Positions 22,471 through 33,535 of a DNA stretch of 64,000 nucleotides are shown piece after piece. Position 1 is the first letter of the stretch; each line of letters begins with the position of its first letter. The notes beneath the pieces are model-generated. The model was not told the DNA's origin. It saw only the letters and a list, made by a program, of their open reading frames with translations, and did no database searches. The position numbers and the translations under genes are program-made. Source of the DNA: Proteles cristata cristata (taxonomy: Eukaryota; Chordata; Mammalia; Carnivora; Hyaenidae); NCBI GenBank assembly GCA_017311185.1, contig JAESUZ010000986.1:1-64000 (forward strand), read 5' to 3'.

Positions 22471-23940
22471 CAAGTTATCTTTGCCTTCCTCTCAGTGCAG
22501 GTAGGTTTCCTGCACTTTCCTCTCTCTTCTGCCATTTAATGAGTTTATTGCTCCTCCTTGGACAGTAGCAGGCCTTTGCTTTGTTATCAGTACAGGATCT
22601 TGGGTGCATGCAAATTCTTGGGCACTTTTTCCTCAGAAGCAGCCAACTTTTGCCTGGGAATAGAGACATGACACGGTTTCCTGATCTCCCCCTGTAGCAG
22701 ATGCATTTTACTTCATGTAAAAACATAGTGATATTTGGAATATGAGCAGGTTCTTTCCATTACCACTAAGAGCAGACAAATTTTGCTTCTTATCAAGGAA
22801 ATCCTGTGCTGTGGGCAGTAGCAGCAGCTCAACATCTTATACTCATGCAGTGCCCAATGTGAGATGAAATTCTGTAGATATTCCTGTTGCACTTTCAAAC
22901 TTTAGCAGGCGCTACACATCTCTGCTACCAAGAGGGGCTTTCCAGTTTCCTGTCTGCACCCATTCTTTCATGTGAATATCCAGTGGGGGACTATGGAGAG
23001 TAACTGGTGTGTGGTGCAGAAACCCCTATGCCTGTAGCCCCTAGGGGTTCTACACTTTCACACTAGTCCACACTTGTCCTTTAAGAATGTGAAAATTTTT
23101 TGATTGTGTTCTTAGCCACTCCTATGGCTATCTTCTTTTCCTCCTATGTTCCCTCCAGGTAAATCATTGGGTGTCCCATGTTTCCTTTGAGCAGACTTTT
23201 ACCCTTTGAAATTTAGTTCACCTGACTACACTGAACCTCATCTCACTGATGAACTCAAGAATGATTATTCTGTAGATGATTAGCTCTTCTCTAGGGTATA
23301 CTCTTCTCTAAGAATATGGATTATCGAAAGCAAACAGACAAATCCAGAAAACCATTGTTTCAGGACATTCTATAAGACAACTACTCAGTTTCTACAACAA
23401 GTCAATGGTATGAAAAAATAAATAAAAGGAGAAAGTACTCAATAGTTAGAAACCTAAGAAATACAACAATACAAGATAATTTATAGACCTTGTTTGTCTC
23501 TTGTTTCAAACAAACTAACAGTGACAACATATTTTTTAATTGCGAAATTTTGAATATGGACTAGTTAACTAGATGATACCATGGAATTATTGCTAATTGT
23601 GTATGAGAGACAATAGCATTATAATTATATTAAAAATCCATTTTTTAGAAATACATAATAAAATATATAGATGTAAAATTTTGGTAATCTGAGATTTGAA
23701 CTAAAAATACTACAAAGGCTGGGTTGGGAGGTGCCTGAAGCAATTGTGTCCAAATATTGGTAATCTTAGAATTTAAAAAGATTACCTAGCATATGTGAGG
23801 AGAATGAATTAAGAAGCTATGAGAGTATAAGTAAAGAAACCACTCCTATGGTCTACTCCTATGGGAAATGATGGTAGCTTGGACTAAGGGGGGCAACACA
23901 TAGTAAGTCCTTAGTAAAGATTTTGTTAAATAAAGCAGTG

Positions 23941-23943
<3 letters not shown>
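22471..23943. other. No gene seen; 5' part may be old L1 5' UTR
   Basis: Short ORFs only. At 23860-23900 a GATGGTAGCTTGGACTAAGG segment is L2-like, but too short for a firm call. Confidence 0.4.

Positions 23944-24006
<63 letters not shown>
23944..24006. repeat. Compound microsatellite (TC)n(AC)n
   Basis: About 15 TC units followed directly by about 16 AC units with no interruption. Long pure runs like this are usually length-variable. Confidence 0.98.
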
Positions 24007-24008
<2 letters not shown>

Positions 24009-24394
24009 ATTTTTTTTAAACAAATGTAAGAAAGTAGAATGTGTCCCTTTCGAAAGTCACATTAACTTCAAATCAAAATTTAATAGGAAAAGGGCTCTTA
24101 GATTTGGGAAGGCTAGAATTGTTCAGGTCACACTCTGTCCAAAGAAAGAAATCTTTCCCTATCAGCCTATCAGTACCTGGAATTTAAACACTATGGGTAT
24201 TTGGATTTAAAAGCAAAAAGTATAAACCATCAACTTTAAATATTTAAACAAATTAAATATTTAACAAATATTTATATCAACAAATGTACACCTGGAGAGA
24301 CTAATTGATGTTTCAAACTTGAACATATACATAATAAAACCTTTGAGTTTCCCCAACTTCTTCCTGTTCTACCCTACACTTATTTTGATAAATT
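24007..24394. other. A/T-rich sequence, no gene seen
   Basis: No recognised repeat or coding region; TTTAAATATTTAAACAAATT-type low-complexity DNA near 24230-24290. Confidence 0.45.
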
Positions 24395-25330
24395 ATACTA
24401 CTGTTCACCTAGTTGGCCAAGCCAGAAATCCAAGAGTTATCCTTATTTTCTTTCTTTCACACCATGCATTCAATCTAACAGTAACCACTATGATAACTGA
24501 TTCTATCTGCAAGACAGATATAAAATACATTCACTTATTTCCATTATTTTTATCACTAGTGTAATCCAGGCTGTCATTGTCTCTTGCCTGGATTTATTTG
24601 AAAACCTAGCAAACTGGTCTCATAGCTTTTACTTTTGTCCCTTGAGACTACATTATCCACCCTGCTACCAAAGTCAAAATCTAGGTCTAATCACATTCTT
24701 TTTTTTTTTTAATTTTTTCAGTGTTGGTCTAATCACATTCTAAAAGTAGAAGTTAAATCAGAACATATAAAATCCCTAATTATAATCATTCAATGTCTTC
24801 CCATTGCCATCAGAATAAAATCCTAACCCTTTACCATGTCCTGCAAGGCTCTGGATAATCCAGTGTCGCCTACTTTTGTAACTTCATTTTGGGCTGTTTT
24901 TTCCTTACTCACTCTTTCTGTTTCTTGAATACACCAAGTTATCTTCTATATGATCTTTGTCCCTGCTTTTCCCTGTGCCTGGAAACTCATTTTTAGAACT
25001 TTACAATGCTGATTTCTTATCATTGCAGACCTCAGCTTGAATGTTGGCTCTAAATGTGCCTTCTATGGTCCAATGATGCCATGTCCAAGATAATTTATCT
25101 CCACCTCCTCAAGCCCTCAGATTTTCTTTATTGGCATCCTATTTGTTTCCTTCATAAAATTCCTTAAATAAATGCTTGTTTATTTGAGGGTTTTTTTTTT
25201 AATTTGTTTTTTGAGTTTCTCCCTTACTAATATGTGAGCTTCATGAGAGTTAATTTAGTACTATATCTCCAGTGTCCAGAAGAATGGCTAGAACATAGTC
25301 AGAACTCTATAAAATTTGTTGAACAGGTGA
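24395..25330 (+). mobile_element. L2 LINE, 3' part, sense
   Basis: The order CTGTCATTGTCTCTTGCCTG, AACTGGTCTCATAGC, then CAATGTCTTCCCATTGCCAT, TCCTGCAAGGCTCTGGATAA, CAGACCTCAGCTTGAATGTT, and a terminal AATATGTGAGCTTCATGAGA plus TTTGTTGAACAGGTGAA is a decayed L2 reverse transcriptase end and 3' UTR. Interrupted by a 26-bp micro-insertion (24700-24725). Adjoins an L2 of opposite orientation. Confidence 0.82.
24700..24725 (-). mobile_element. Ultra-truncated SINE-tail insertion with 16-bp TSD
   Basis: Only 26 bases (a T11 run, AATTTTTTCAGTGTT) lie between two exact copies of GGTCTAATCACATTCT (24684-24699 and 24726-24741). The reverse strand reads AACACTGAAAAAATT then A11, which resembles the very end of a CAN-SINE tail. 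TSD plus poly(A) shows target-primed integration. Almost everything but the tail was lost. Confidence 0.8.
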
Positions 25331-25640
25331 ACTTACGTAGCACCATCTATATATCAAGTCATTGGCTAAGTGATGGGAATATAGTAGCAAACTAGCAAGC
25401 ATTCTTAATCTTCTCTAGCTCAATACTTAATGAAGGGGACAGATACTGACAATCATAAAATTAACAATTTAACTATAATTGTGATTGGAGCTACGGAGGG
25501 ATCACAAACAGGAGAAGTCAACTTTAATTTGCCCCAAGGAAGTGATAGAGTCTGAGATATTCTCCAAGACCTAGTGGGAAGAAACAAGTGAAAAGGGATG
25601 GGCAAAAATAGTCTTAGAAAAAGAACAGCATAAATAAAGG
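25331..25640 (-). mobile_element. L2 LINE fragment, antisense
   Basis: CATTGGCTAAGTGATGGGAA, TGAAGGGGACAGATACTGAC and AGTGATAGAGTCTGAGATAT follow the reversed L2 3' region. It meets the sense L2 at 24395-25330 tail to tail. Confidence 0.6.
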
Positions 25641-25663
25641 ACCCGAGGAAGGAAGAAGAGTGG

Positions 25664-25706
25664 GTTGTTGTTGTTGTTGTTGTTTTGTTTTGTTTTTGTT
25701 TTGTTT
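25664..25706. repeat. (GTT)n / (GTTTT)n low-complexity repeat
   Basis: Seven GTT units pass into GTTTT and GTTTTT units. Confidence 0.95.
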
Positions 25707-27219
25707 GGACAGAAGCAGTCCCAGAGGTTTTTGTGCTATGTTCAAAAGGGTTGTCTTTGGCCCCTGCTTTTGGTGCTTTTTCGTCTTAGAGGTTCACAGC
25801 TGAGCTCTTCCTCACTCAGTGGCACTTATAAATTCTCACACACATATTACCTTGTACAAAAAGCACAAAGAGACCATCTGCCCTAATTGAAAAGATTAAG
25901 TTGAAATGTTTCTTCTGAATTTTAAGGAAACCTAGGAAAGGAAATAGAATGTTTCTTTTCCACATCAGTTTCTCTTCATTTAGACATATATCAAAGACAG
26001 AGGTGTCCCTTCTCAAATTTATATTTGTGGACTAAGAATTTAAATGTATGACATTTAAATGATGAAAAGCAGAGTTCAATCTCTTAATTCAGGAGAATTA
26101 GTGTAACCTCAAGAAGTCTCCACTAGCCTTGGCTCCATGGTGGTCCAGCTGTGAGATGCTGCAAAAGCTACTAGCCTCCTCCAGATTTCTGTCATTTCAT
26201 TTGTACAATAATACATTTAAATCTACTAAAGGAGGCCAGAAATTAAACAGATTACATATAATCACACAATGAAGTATCGGAATACAAAGTAGTGTTTAGA
26301 AATTTATCTCAATGCAAAGTGAGTTTAATAAAATAATAATACATTATCTGGGATTTACATCTAAATTATTTGGCTTGGTAATATTGCTAGAGGAGAGAGA
26401 AATGCTTTTTACCATAGTTTACAAAATACCAAAAAAGAAAATCTGAACTTATAAAGTTCTTTATATCAGGTACTTATATCATGCAGTACCTGATTTTTAA
26501 AATGATTTTTAACAAGATACTATAAATAACTTATGTCAATAAGTGTGTTTAAAATACTTTATTATAAAGATTTTATCTATACAATACTTTATAGGAACAC
26601 CTATTGAGAGCATTCCCAATTTATGAATGTTTGAAGAATCACAGCATCCCCTGAACATATTCCTGAACTCTGTGAACTTTAAAATACAAAATATTATTCA
26701 AAAAAGACTCTAAATTTTAAATCATCTTTATTTATTTCAGCTTTGCTTATTTTTGGGCATATATGGATTATTTTAATCTCTTTCAAAACTAACTCATGTT
26801 TTTCATAGTTAACTTTGTTTTATTTTTGCAAACAGACCATTGAATCAAAGCACTGCATTTACTGATGACAGCAGATTCTTCTGAGTCTCTTTTAACCCAT
26901 ATTGATAGAATGTCCCTTTGGTATAGAGTTCAATGCTGTTTGCTCAGGGTAGACATGAAGATGCCAGGATGTCTGTCTTTGCTCAGTTTTCTAACCATCA
27001 CATGTCATTTGGAAATAGTCTGCTTAAAGTCATTAAATTAATTCCTGGGGAGCCCCTCTTTCTTTATGTTTTATTTTTTCCTTTCTTTTTTTGTTTTTTA
27101 AATTGCGTCATGCAATGACATGAGGAGATCTTGAAGGCAATGATTTCCACTGGCAATGGTGACTTCCCTGCCCCTGGAAGTGTTTATTAGTTGAGCATAG
27201 GTGCACAACCATTTGGAAC
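25707..27219. other. Unique-looking sequence, no gene seen
   Basis: About 1.5 kb, A/T-rich. Small ORFs (60-73 codons) carry no recognised domain. No RNA gene found. Confidence 0.45.
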
Positions 27220-27330
27220 CATTCTTTCATTCAAGAACAAATATTTATTAAAACACCTTCTTTATCAGGCACTGGAATATTCACTAGGAGTTCAAAGGTG
27301 GAAATTCATACTCATAACAAGGGTTCTTTT
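27220..27330 (-). mobile_element. L2 3' end remnant
   Basis: TCATTCAAGAACAAATATTT, ATTAAAACACC, then TATCAGGCACTGGAATATTC is the reversed L2 3' terminus, diverged. Confidence 0.65.
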
Positions 27331-27499
27331 TTAGTGTCAGACATACTGCTTTAAATCAAGTGCTAATAATTCTAATGGAAAATAGGGAATTCAACTATTA
27401 AACTATTACATGGCCTAAAAAGATGTTTAAAAATATTGACTAATTTCTTAGAATCTAAAATTTCACCTGCAAGCCTTCTAGATAGGTTATTTAAAAAGG

Positions 27500-27660
27500 C
27501 AAATGAGAATAGTCTTCAAATCCAGATGGATCTGGATTAGCAATCTGACTATACCACCCCTGCGCATTGTGAGTCTTGGGCAAGTCCCTAACCTTTCTGA
27601 AGCTCAATTAGTTTTTTTTTTAATCTTTAAAAAGGGTATATTTTAAAGAGGGTTAAATGG
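27500..27660 (+). repeat. MIR SINE
   Basis: Core GTGAGTCTTGGGCAAGTCCC and TAACCTTTCTGAAGCTCAAT with a preceding head-like part, as in MIR; the rest is a T/A run and GGGTTAAATGGGGTAATG. Confidence 0.7.
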
Positions 27661-27686
27661 GGTAATGCATTTAAATCCCACCTTTT

Positions 27687-27902
27687 TTTTTTTTTTAATG
27701 TTTTATTTATTTTTAGGAGAGAGAGAGAGACAGCGTGAGCAGGGGAGGGTCAGAGAGAGAGGGAGTCACAGACTGAAACAGGCTCCAGGCTCTGAGCTGG
27801 CAGTCAGCACAGAGCCCGACGCGGGGCTCGAACCCACGAACCGTGAGATCATGACCTAAGCGAAAGTCGGACGCTTAACCGACTAAGCCACCCAGGCGCC
27901 CC
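27687..27902 (-). mobile_element. Young CAN-SINE with perfect TSD
   Basis: Reverse-strand head GGGGCGCCTGGGTGGCTTAG, TCGGTTAAGCGTCCGACTTT, CGCTTAGGTCATGATCTCAC, B box GGTTCGTGGGTTCGAGCCCC. The many intact CpGs and an exact TSD (TAAATCCCACCTTTT at 27672-27686 and 27903-27917) indicate recent insertion. Lengthy T/A tail on the left. Confidence 0.97.
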
Positions 27903-28444
27903 TAAATCCCACCTTTTGAACATGGTAGAGTAGAAGTGTGTTTAGTGAAACTGGAGATTGGATTTAAGTATAGGTCTTTTTTTTTTTTCCCCTCCCTCAC
28001 TCTTTTAATATGTGTTTTGGGGCAATGGGTTGGGGAGGATGTTTTATAATGATGAAGCAGAAGGGAAGAAAAATGTGAGGATATAGGCAAAACTATAATG
28101 AACTGTGACAGGTAATGAACTGTGTGGCCTGAGCTGGTTTTCTGAAGACAGTGAGCTTCAGCTAGAGCATCTTATGTGCATCCAAAGAAGATAATGGCAT
28201 TCAATGTGTCCAAGGGTATGTGCCTGATGACAGTTTTATAATTAGTCTCTGTAACCTCAGGGAACCTGGGAATCTTAATCTTAGTAGTCTTTATTTTTGA
28301 GAGAAAGGGTTTTTTAAAAAATAATATTTCATTTCTTTATTTGTTATTTCTCATTAAGGAAATAATAGTACATTCCTGACCTAATCTTAACTTATTAGCA
28401 GCTAGCTCTTTATGAGGCAATTTAGTAATAACAACCAATGTTTT

Positions 28445-28669
28445 TTTATAAAAATTTTAAATGTTTTATTTATTTCTGAGAGAGAGAAAGAAAGACAGCA
28501 TGAGCAGGGGAGGGTCAGAGAGAGAGGGAGACACAGAATCTGAAGGAGGATCCAGGCTCTGAGCTAGCTGTCAGCATAGAGCCTGACACAGGGCTCAAAC
28601 CCATGAACCGTGAAATCATGACCTGAGCCAAAGTCGGATGCTTAATCAACTGAGCCACCCAGATGCCCC
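28445..28669 (-). mobile_element. CAN-SINE with perfect TSD
   Basis: Head at right (complement of TGAGCCACCCAGATGCCCC), body GAGCATGCCTCTC-type CT run on the reverse strand, tail at left. Exact TSD AACAACCAATGTTTT at 28430-28444 and 28670-28684. Some CpG loss suggests middle age. Confidence 0.95.
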
Positions 28670-28689
28670 AACAACCAATGTTTTATAGC

Positions 28690-28850
28690 ATTGTACAGGT
28701 TGAAAATGCTTTCACATATTTGTTGTTCCCATTTTACAGATGAAGAAACTGAATCTCAGAAATGACTTGTGTAAAGTCATGCAGCTGGTATGTGTTAAAG
28801 TAAAGACTTGACCTCTGGTCTTTTCCATCATAGTGCACATAAATGGACCA
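28690..28850 (-). repeat. MIR SINE, antisense
   Basis: CCATTTTACAGATGAAGAAA, CTGAATCTCAGAAATGACTT, GTCATGCAGCTGGTATGTGT is the reversed MIR core. Confidence 0.82.
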
Positions 28851-29092
28851 TACCTCAGATTATGAGATCAGAATTTTCATTGAAAATAAAATTAAAATTG
28901 GATAAATATGTCATTATATTTTATATCAGTCTTAAGTGTATGAATAATCTTATGAAAGCCCTTGTATAACCATTTAATTTACCCCTGCTGATGAATTTCT
29001 ATTCTACTCAATTTTTATATTCTATTAAATGTGATGTAACTTGAAACTTCTGGAATGTGATGAGCTGGTGAGATTGGACAAACAACTCACTC

Positions 29093-29093
<1 letters not shown>

Positions 29094-29134
<41 letters not shown>

Positions 29135-29135
29135 C
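29094..29135. repeat. (AC)n microsatellite
   Basis: About 17 AC units followed by GC and CG interruptions (ACACACGCACACACG). Confidence 0.97.
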
Positions 29136-30433
29136 GTAGGCATTTATTTAAATATAAGAACTGTATACAATAATTAAAAAACTAATATTTGCTTATTATC
29201 TTATTAGTAAGCTTTCAAATACTCCTGTATAAATGGTATGATGCCAATTAAATTTAATTCATACCATAGGAATGATCAGTTAGAATAATGTGCTGGCAAA
29301 TGTTTAGCAACAAGCTCTCAGAGGGGCATACTCCTGATTTGTAGTGTTTGCTGATTTCCATTGTGTAACTATTCCCACCCACTATGGCCAGTTTCAAGCC
29401 ACCAAGTTGAGGTCATGGAATGCAGCGTTGGGAAGAGATGTGCACAGTTGACTCACAGCCAGTACAAGCCAGCTCTAGCACACCACTGTGACCTTACAGT
29501 TCTTTACTTAGGAATCCCTAAGTAAAGATCCAAAACACTTCAAATGTTGTTATTTAAATATTCACCAGAAGATTTGGTGATGAGTGAAAAGGATGTTAAC
29601 ATAATTTTTGGAGAGTAAGTGAATGATAGTGTGCAAAGGATATATCTGGCTTAAAGAAGATTACACAAGCATCTCTGTCCTTAAGGGAACAAAAGTGAAG
29701 GATCCAACAAAACCCAGAAGCCTAACATTTTAATAGTATGTTCTAGGTCTAGAATTTTGGTCCTATGCCTCTCTATTCAAGACTCTGTCTGATTTAATTA
29801 GAAGCTTTGCTATTTTTTTTTTATTCAGTGATGATTGTAAAGCTTGTTGGTGTGCCTAAAAGGTAGAGAGCAGGGACTTCCTCAAGCCCATGGGAATAGT
29901 CTGTATGACTATTTTGAAGCTTGTCTGGTAATAAATATTTCTATGTGGCAGTATTTGGTCAGACATTTACTTTTACCACACTTATCACCTAGTGGTGAGG
30001 TCACGGGGAAGAAGTCATAGCTTCTACTTATCTCTTACTATATTACCAAATATTGAGGCAATCAATATTTACCAAAAGAATCTGGCAGTTGTGTAGAGCC
30101 AACTTGGCATATATCAATTTTCGATATCACTAAATGCATACTATGTTTGTGGCATTGTAGCATGATAAAGTCTTTGTCTACATAGAGCTTTTAGGTGATT
30201 GTACCATGAAATGAATGATTTCAAAATGCAGTGTTACTATTTCTATTTCTGAACAGTGAAAACAGTCTGGATGCCAAAATCACACATGCCAGAAAATGGT
30301 TTGTTCATAACACTGAGGTTGTAGTCAGGGTAAATATACAAATCCCTTCTCCCTCTTATCAAATAACAAGGTCTTAACAAAGTGTGCAGGTAATATTTAA
30401 CAGTACTGATTGTGTGACACCGTGATGTAATGG
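29136..30433. other. Unique-looking sequence; holds one copy of a 38-bp repeat
   Basis: No gene or recognised repeat family. Positions 29735-29772 are duplicated exactly at 30828-30865. Confidence 0.45.
29735..29772 (+). repeat. 38-bp direct repeat, copy 1
   Basis: Begins AGTATGTTCTAGGTCTAGAA and ends TCCTATGCCTCT. It is identical over 38 bases to 30828-30865; flanking bases differ on both sides. This copy is in unique-looking sequence. Confidence 0.93.
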
Positions 30434-30827
30434 GTTTAAAATATGGACTCCAAATTTCTGACCCTCCTTCCTTCTAGATGTGGGAGGTCTGTGTCCCTTT
30501 TCCTTGAATCATTATGGATTATGATTGCTTGACCAATACAACATGACGGAAGTATTGCTATGCCAGTTTCTTAAAATATGAATTTAGGAACTCTGCTAAG
30601 TCCACCACCAGGTTTTAAGAAATTTGTTGCTTTCACTTCCTATCTTTTGGGATGATTGCTCTTAGGACCCAGTCTTTCTGCTACAAAGAAGCTTGAATTT
30701 ACGTCTTGGGGAGAACTGCATGGAGAGGAACCATTAGGTAGCACCAACTTACCAGTGATCTAAATGAGCTTTCTTGGAGGTGGATCATTCAGCCTCAGGC
30801 AACAGGGAACAGAGAAGAGCTGCCCCC

Positions 30828-30865
30828 AGTATGTTCTAGGTCTAGAATTTTGGTCCTATGCCTCT
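30828..30865 (+). repeat. 38-bp direct repeat, copy 2, inside the LTR
   Basis: Exact match of 29735-29772, same orientation, 1,093 bp downstream. It sits between LTR segments, so this copy may be the inserted one. Confidence 0.93.
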
Positions 30866-30899
30866 AAACTACACTAAACTGGCCCAAAATCTTCTTCGT

Positions 30900-31101
30900 T
30901 TTAAAATTTTATTTTAGAGAGTGAGAGAGATAGTACAAGTTGGGGAGAGGGAGAGAGAGAAAGAGCATATCTTAAGCAGGCTTCACATTCAGCACTGAGC
31001 CCAAAGCAGGGCTTGATCCCATGGACCTGGGATCCTGGGATCATGACCTAAGCCAAAATCAAGAGTCAGATACTCAGCCACTGAGCCACCCAGGCACCCC
31101 C
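30900..31101 (-). mobile_element. CAN-SINE, diverged
   Basis: Reverse head GGGTGCCTGGGTGGCTCAGT at the right end and GA-rich body at 30916-30965 on the + strand. CCAGGATCCCAGGTCCATGG in the reverse body resembles the caniform-like or older CAN-SINE type rather than the felid type. No convincing TSD. Confidence 0.88.
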
Positions 31102-31193
31102 TCAAATTATAGATTCTTATGCCAAATAAATGCTTGTTGTTTAAGCCACTAAGTTTTCGGTGACTTGTTATGTGGCAATAGAAATCTGAAACA

Positions 31194-32024
31194 CCTGGAA
31201 ATTTCTCCAGCTGTGAGAAGAGGCTAATAGATTTTTCTCAGCACCTAGCTATCTCTCTTTCCTGTTACCTAGTGAATAGTTCATTTGGAGGCAGTACATA
31301 GATTTCTCTTGTGTTTTCTCCCTTCTGGGAAGCTTCCTTGTCCTCTGTCTGGCTCATCCTGATGGAAATCTGAATCAGACAAAACTCAGGCTGAAGCAGG
31401 GATTGGGTATGAGCACCAGTGGAAGTTTGCACAATCTGTTAGATCTGTAGTTTCTGCATGTGAGATGCAAATATGTTAAATTGAATAATTCCTTTTTCTT
31501 TTTGGTAAAGGATCATCAGGCTTCTGACTGCTAATTCTTCAGGTGTGGACTTCTCATCTAGCTCTGTGAATTTGTTCTAAGGGATAGCACCTTGGGATGA
31601 GAATTTAAAGATGTGAGTTGTTGGTTGGCCATGATCATGAGCTTAGTCAAGTCATTTGACATTTCTGGGTCCATGGAGGAGTAAGACGTTTAGAAGCACT
31701 AAGAATTTAGTGGCTTCTTGATACCAGATCTAACTGTAAGCAAATACATCAAAATTCTGATTTTTCCCAAGATGACCACTTCATGCTTTTGTTGAATTAC
31801 CACTTGTCAAATTTGCTATTTTTTTTTTTTTTGTTCTTTTGGTACTACTTATTAGTCTGGCTAATTGAGCAACAATCATCTAGCTCTCAATTGCCTTATT
31901 AATAAGATGAATAAGTAGATAGGTTGATCTGTTAAATATTTTCAGATCTAAATCTTTGATCTTGAAACTGCTTTTATTTCCTTTCATTTTATTGCTATTT
32001 TTTGCCCTTTACCTTTTGCCCTTT
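31194..32024. other. Unique-looking sequence, no gene seen
   Basis: No coding region or recognised family; a T14-type run near 31819. Confidence 0.45.
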
Positions 32025-33535
32025 GCTCCAGCTTTATTGGAGTATAATTGACAAAAAATAAACTGCACAAATTTAAAATGTACCATTTGAGATTTTTTTT
32101 TAAAGTATCTTTGTACATTTTATTTTCCAAAACATTTATTTCCTATAAAAGGAGGAACATTTTTTAGGGGGTGGTGGGAAACAAAAATTAAATTGCTTTA
32201 TGTTTCATTCCATGAGCTGTGTCCATTCAGCGTAGACTGCTGTCTCCTACCCAGCTCTCCAGTTAGCACTTCAGATTTCCTTCACCATGTGGTAACTTCT
32301 CTCAGAGCACAGTGATAAGATCCAGAACGTGAGATCCCACGTTTCCAAAGAGACCATGCATTTTGCAAAGTGGACTGGGCACGTAAGTGCGGTTCAGATC
32401 AGAGCATCTGCATGAAGAATCAACTCGAAATGGACACTCTCCCTATCACCATAGGACCAGATGAAAACTATTTTCCAGGATGATCAGAAAGAAATTTTGA
32501 AGTTAACATTTTTTTACAAGAGTTGCTAATCAAATCAACCTTGCCATCAAATAAAAATACAGGAAACCCAATATTTTTACATAAGTATGTCCTCAATACA
32601 TAGCATGGGATAGATTCATAAAAAAAAATAAATAAAACAAATAAACCATTTGAGAATTTTTGACACACTTGTACACCCATAAAACCATTGCCATAGTCCA
32701 AATAGTAAATATATGCATCATCCCTACAAATCTCCTGTTGTTTTTGGGAAGCCTCCATTTCACCCGTATCCACCCCAGTCACTAGGCAACTATTGAGCTA
32801 GCTGTTTTATGTTACTACAGATTAGTGTGCATTTTCCAGAATTTTATGTAAATGGAATCATAGAGTACATGGGGTTTTTTTTGGCTTCTTTCACTCAGCA
32901 TAATTATTCTGAGATACAGCTATGTCACTGCATGTATTAATAGTTTATTTCTTTTAGTTGCTAAAGAGTATACCATTCTATAGTTATGTTTATCCATTTA
33001 CTTGTTGAGGGACATTTGGGTTGTTTTTAGTTTGTAGTTGTTATAAATAAATCTGTTATGAATGTTCATGTATGAATCCTTGTAGGAAACATACGATTTC
33101 ATTTTTCTTGAGTAAATACCAAGGATGGAATGGCTGAGTCAAATGATAGTTATATGTTTAACACTTCAAGAAGCTTTTCCAAAGTGGTTGCACCATTCTA
33201 CATTCCCACCTATAGTCTGGGAGGGTTCCAGTTCCTTCAAATCCTTACCAACATTTTGAATGGTTATTTTAAAATTGTTTTAGCCATTCTAATAAGCATG
33301 TGGTAGTATCTCTTTATGGTTTAAATTTGTGTTTATCTAATAACTAATGGTGTTGAGAATCTTTTCATGTGCTGATCTGCCATCTGTATATCTTGTTTGA
33401 TGAATATCTGTCCAAATTTCTTGTCCATTTTTTTATTATTGAGTTTTAAGAAGTTTTAGAAATTCTTGTTAAAATTTCTTCATTGTGTATATAATTTTAA
33501 ATATTGTCTCTTAGTCTGTGACTCATATTTTCATT
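32025..33535 (-). mobile_element. Ancient L1 3' part, interrupted by a pseudogene
   Basis: TTTATTGGAGTATAATTGAC, AAATGTACCATTTGAG, then after the insertion CACTTGTACACCCATAAAAC, AATGGAATCATAGAGTACAT, GGCTTCTTTCACTCAGCATA and GCACCATTCTACATTCCCAC are reversed 3' UTR and ORF2 C-terminal sequences of an old L1. Diverged, no frames left. Confidence 0.82.
32093..32644 (-). pseudogene. Processed retropseudogene of an mRNA 3' part, source unknown
   Basis: A 552-bp insert interrupts the old L1 between two copies of ACCATTTGAGA (32082-32092 and 32645-32655). On the reverse strand it ends with AATAAA (32123-32118), 16 bases and an A9 tail, the layout of a polyadenylated mRNA end. A further AATAAA lies 16 bases upstream. 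I do not recognise the source gene. The part most like coding sequence is FPVFLFDGKVDLISN at about 32500-32560, in a 104-codon frame that starts outside the insert, so coding origin is doubtful. The right end is A-rich on the + strand, which leaves some doubt about orientation. A 5'-truncated 3' UTR copy is the best reading. Confidence 0.6.

Larger units (their letters stand above)
30434..31193 (+). mobile_element. MaLR/MLT1-like LTR, sense, interrupted
   Basis: TTCTAGATGTGGGAGGTCTG, TGTCCCTTTTCCTTGAATCA, TTGACCAATACAACATG at the 5' side, and CAAATAAATGCTTGTTGTTT, AAGCCACTAAGTTTTCGGTG, GCAATAGAAATCTGAAACA at the 3' end. This is the layout of an ancient ERVL-MaLR LTR with a polyadenylation AATAAA. 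It carries a SINE (30900-31101) and the second 38-bp repeat copy. Confidence 0.72.

Noticed and set aside
23944..24006. CRISPR-like or regular repeat array
   Set aside because: It is a simple dinucleotide microsatellite with no spacers. No CRISPR array exists in the window.
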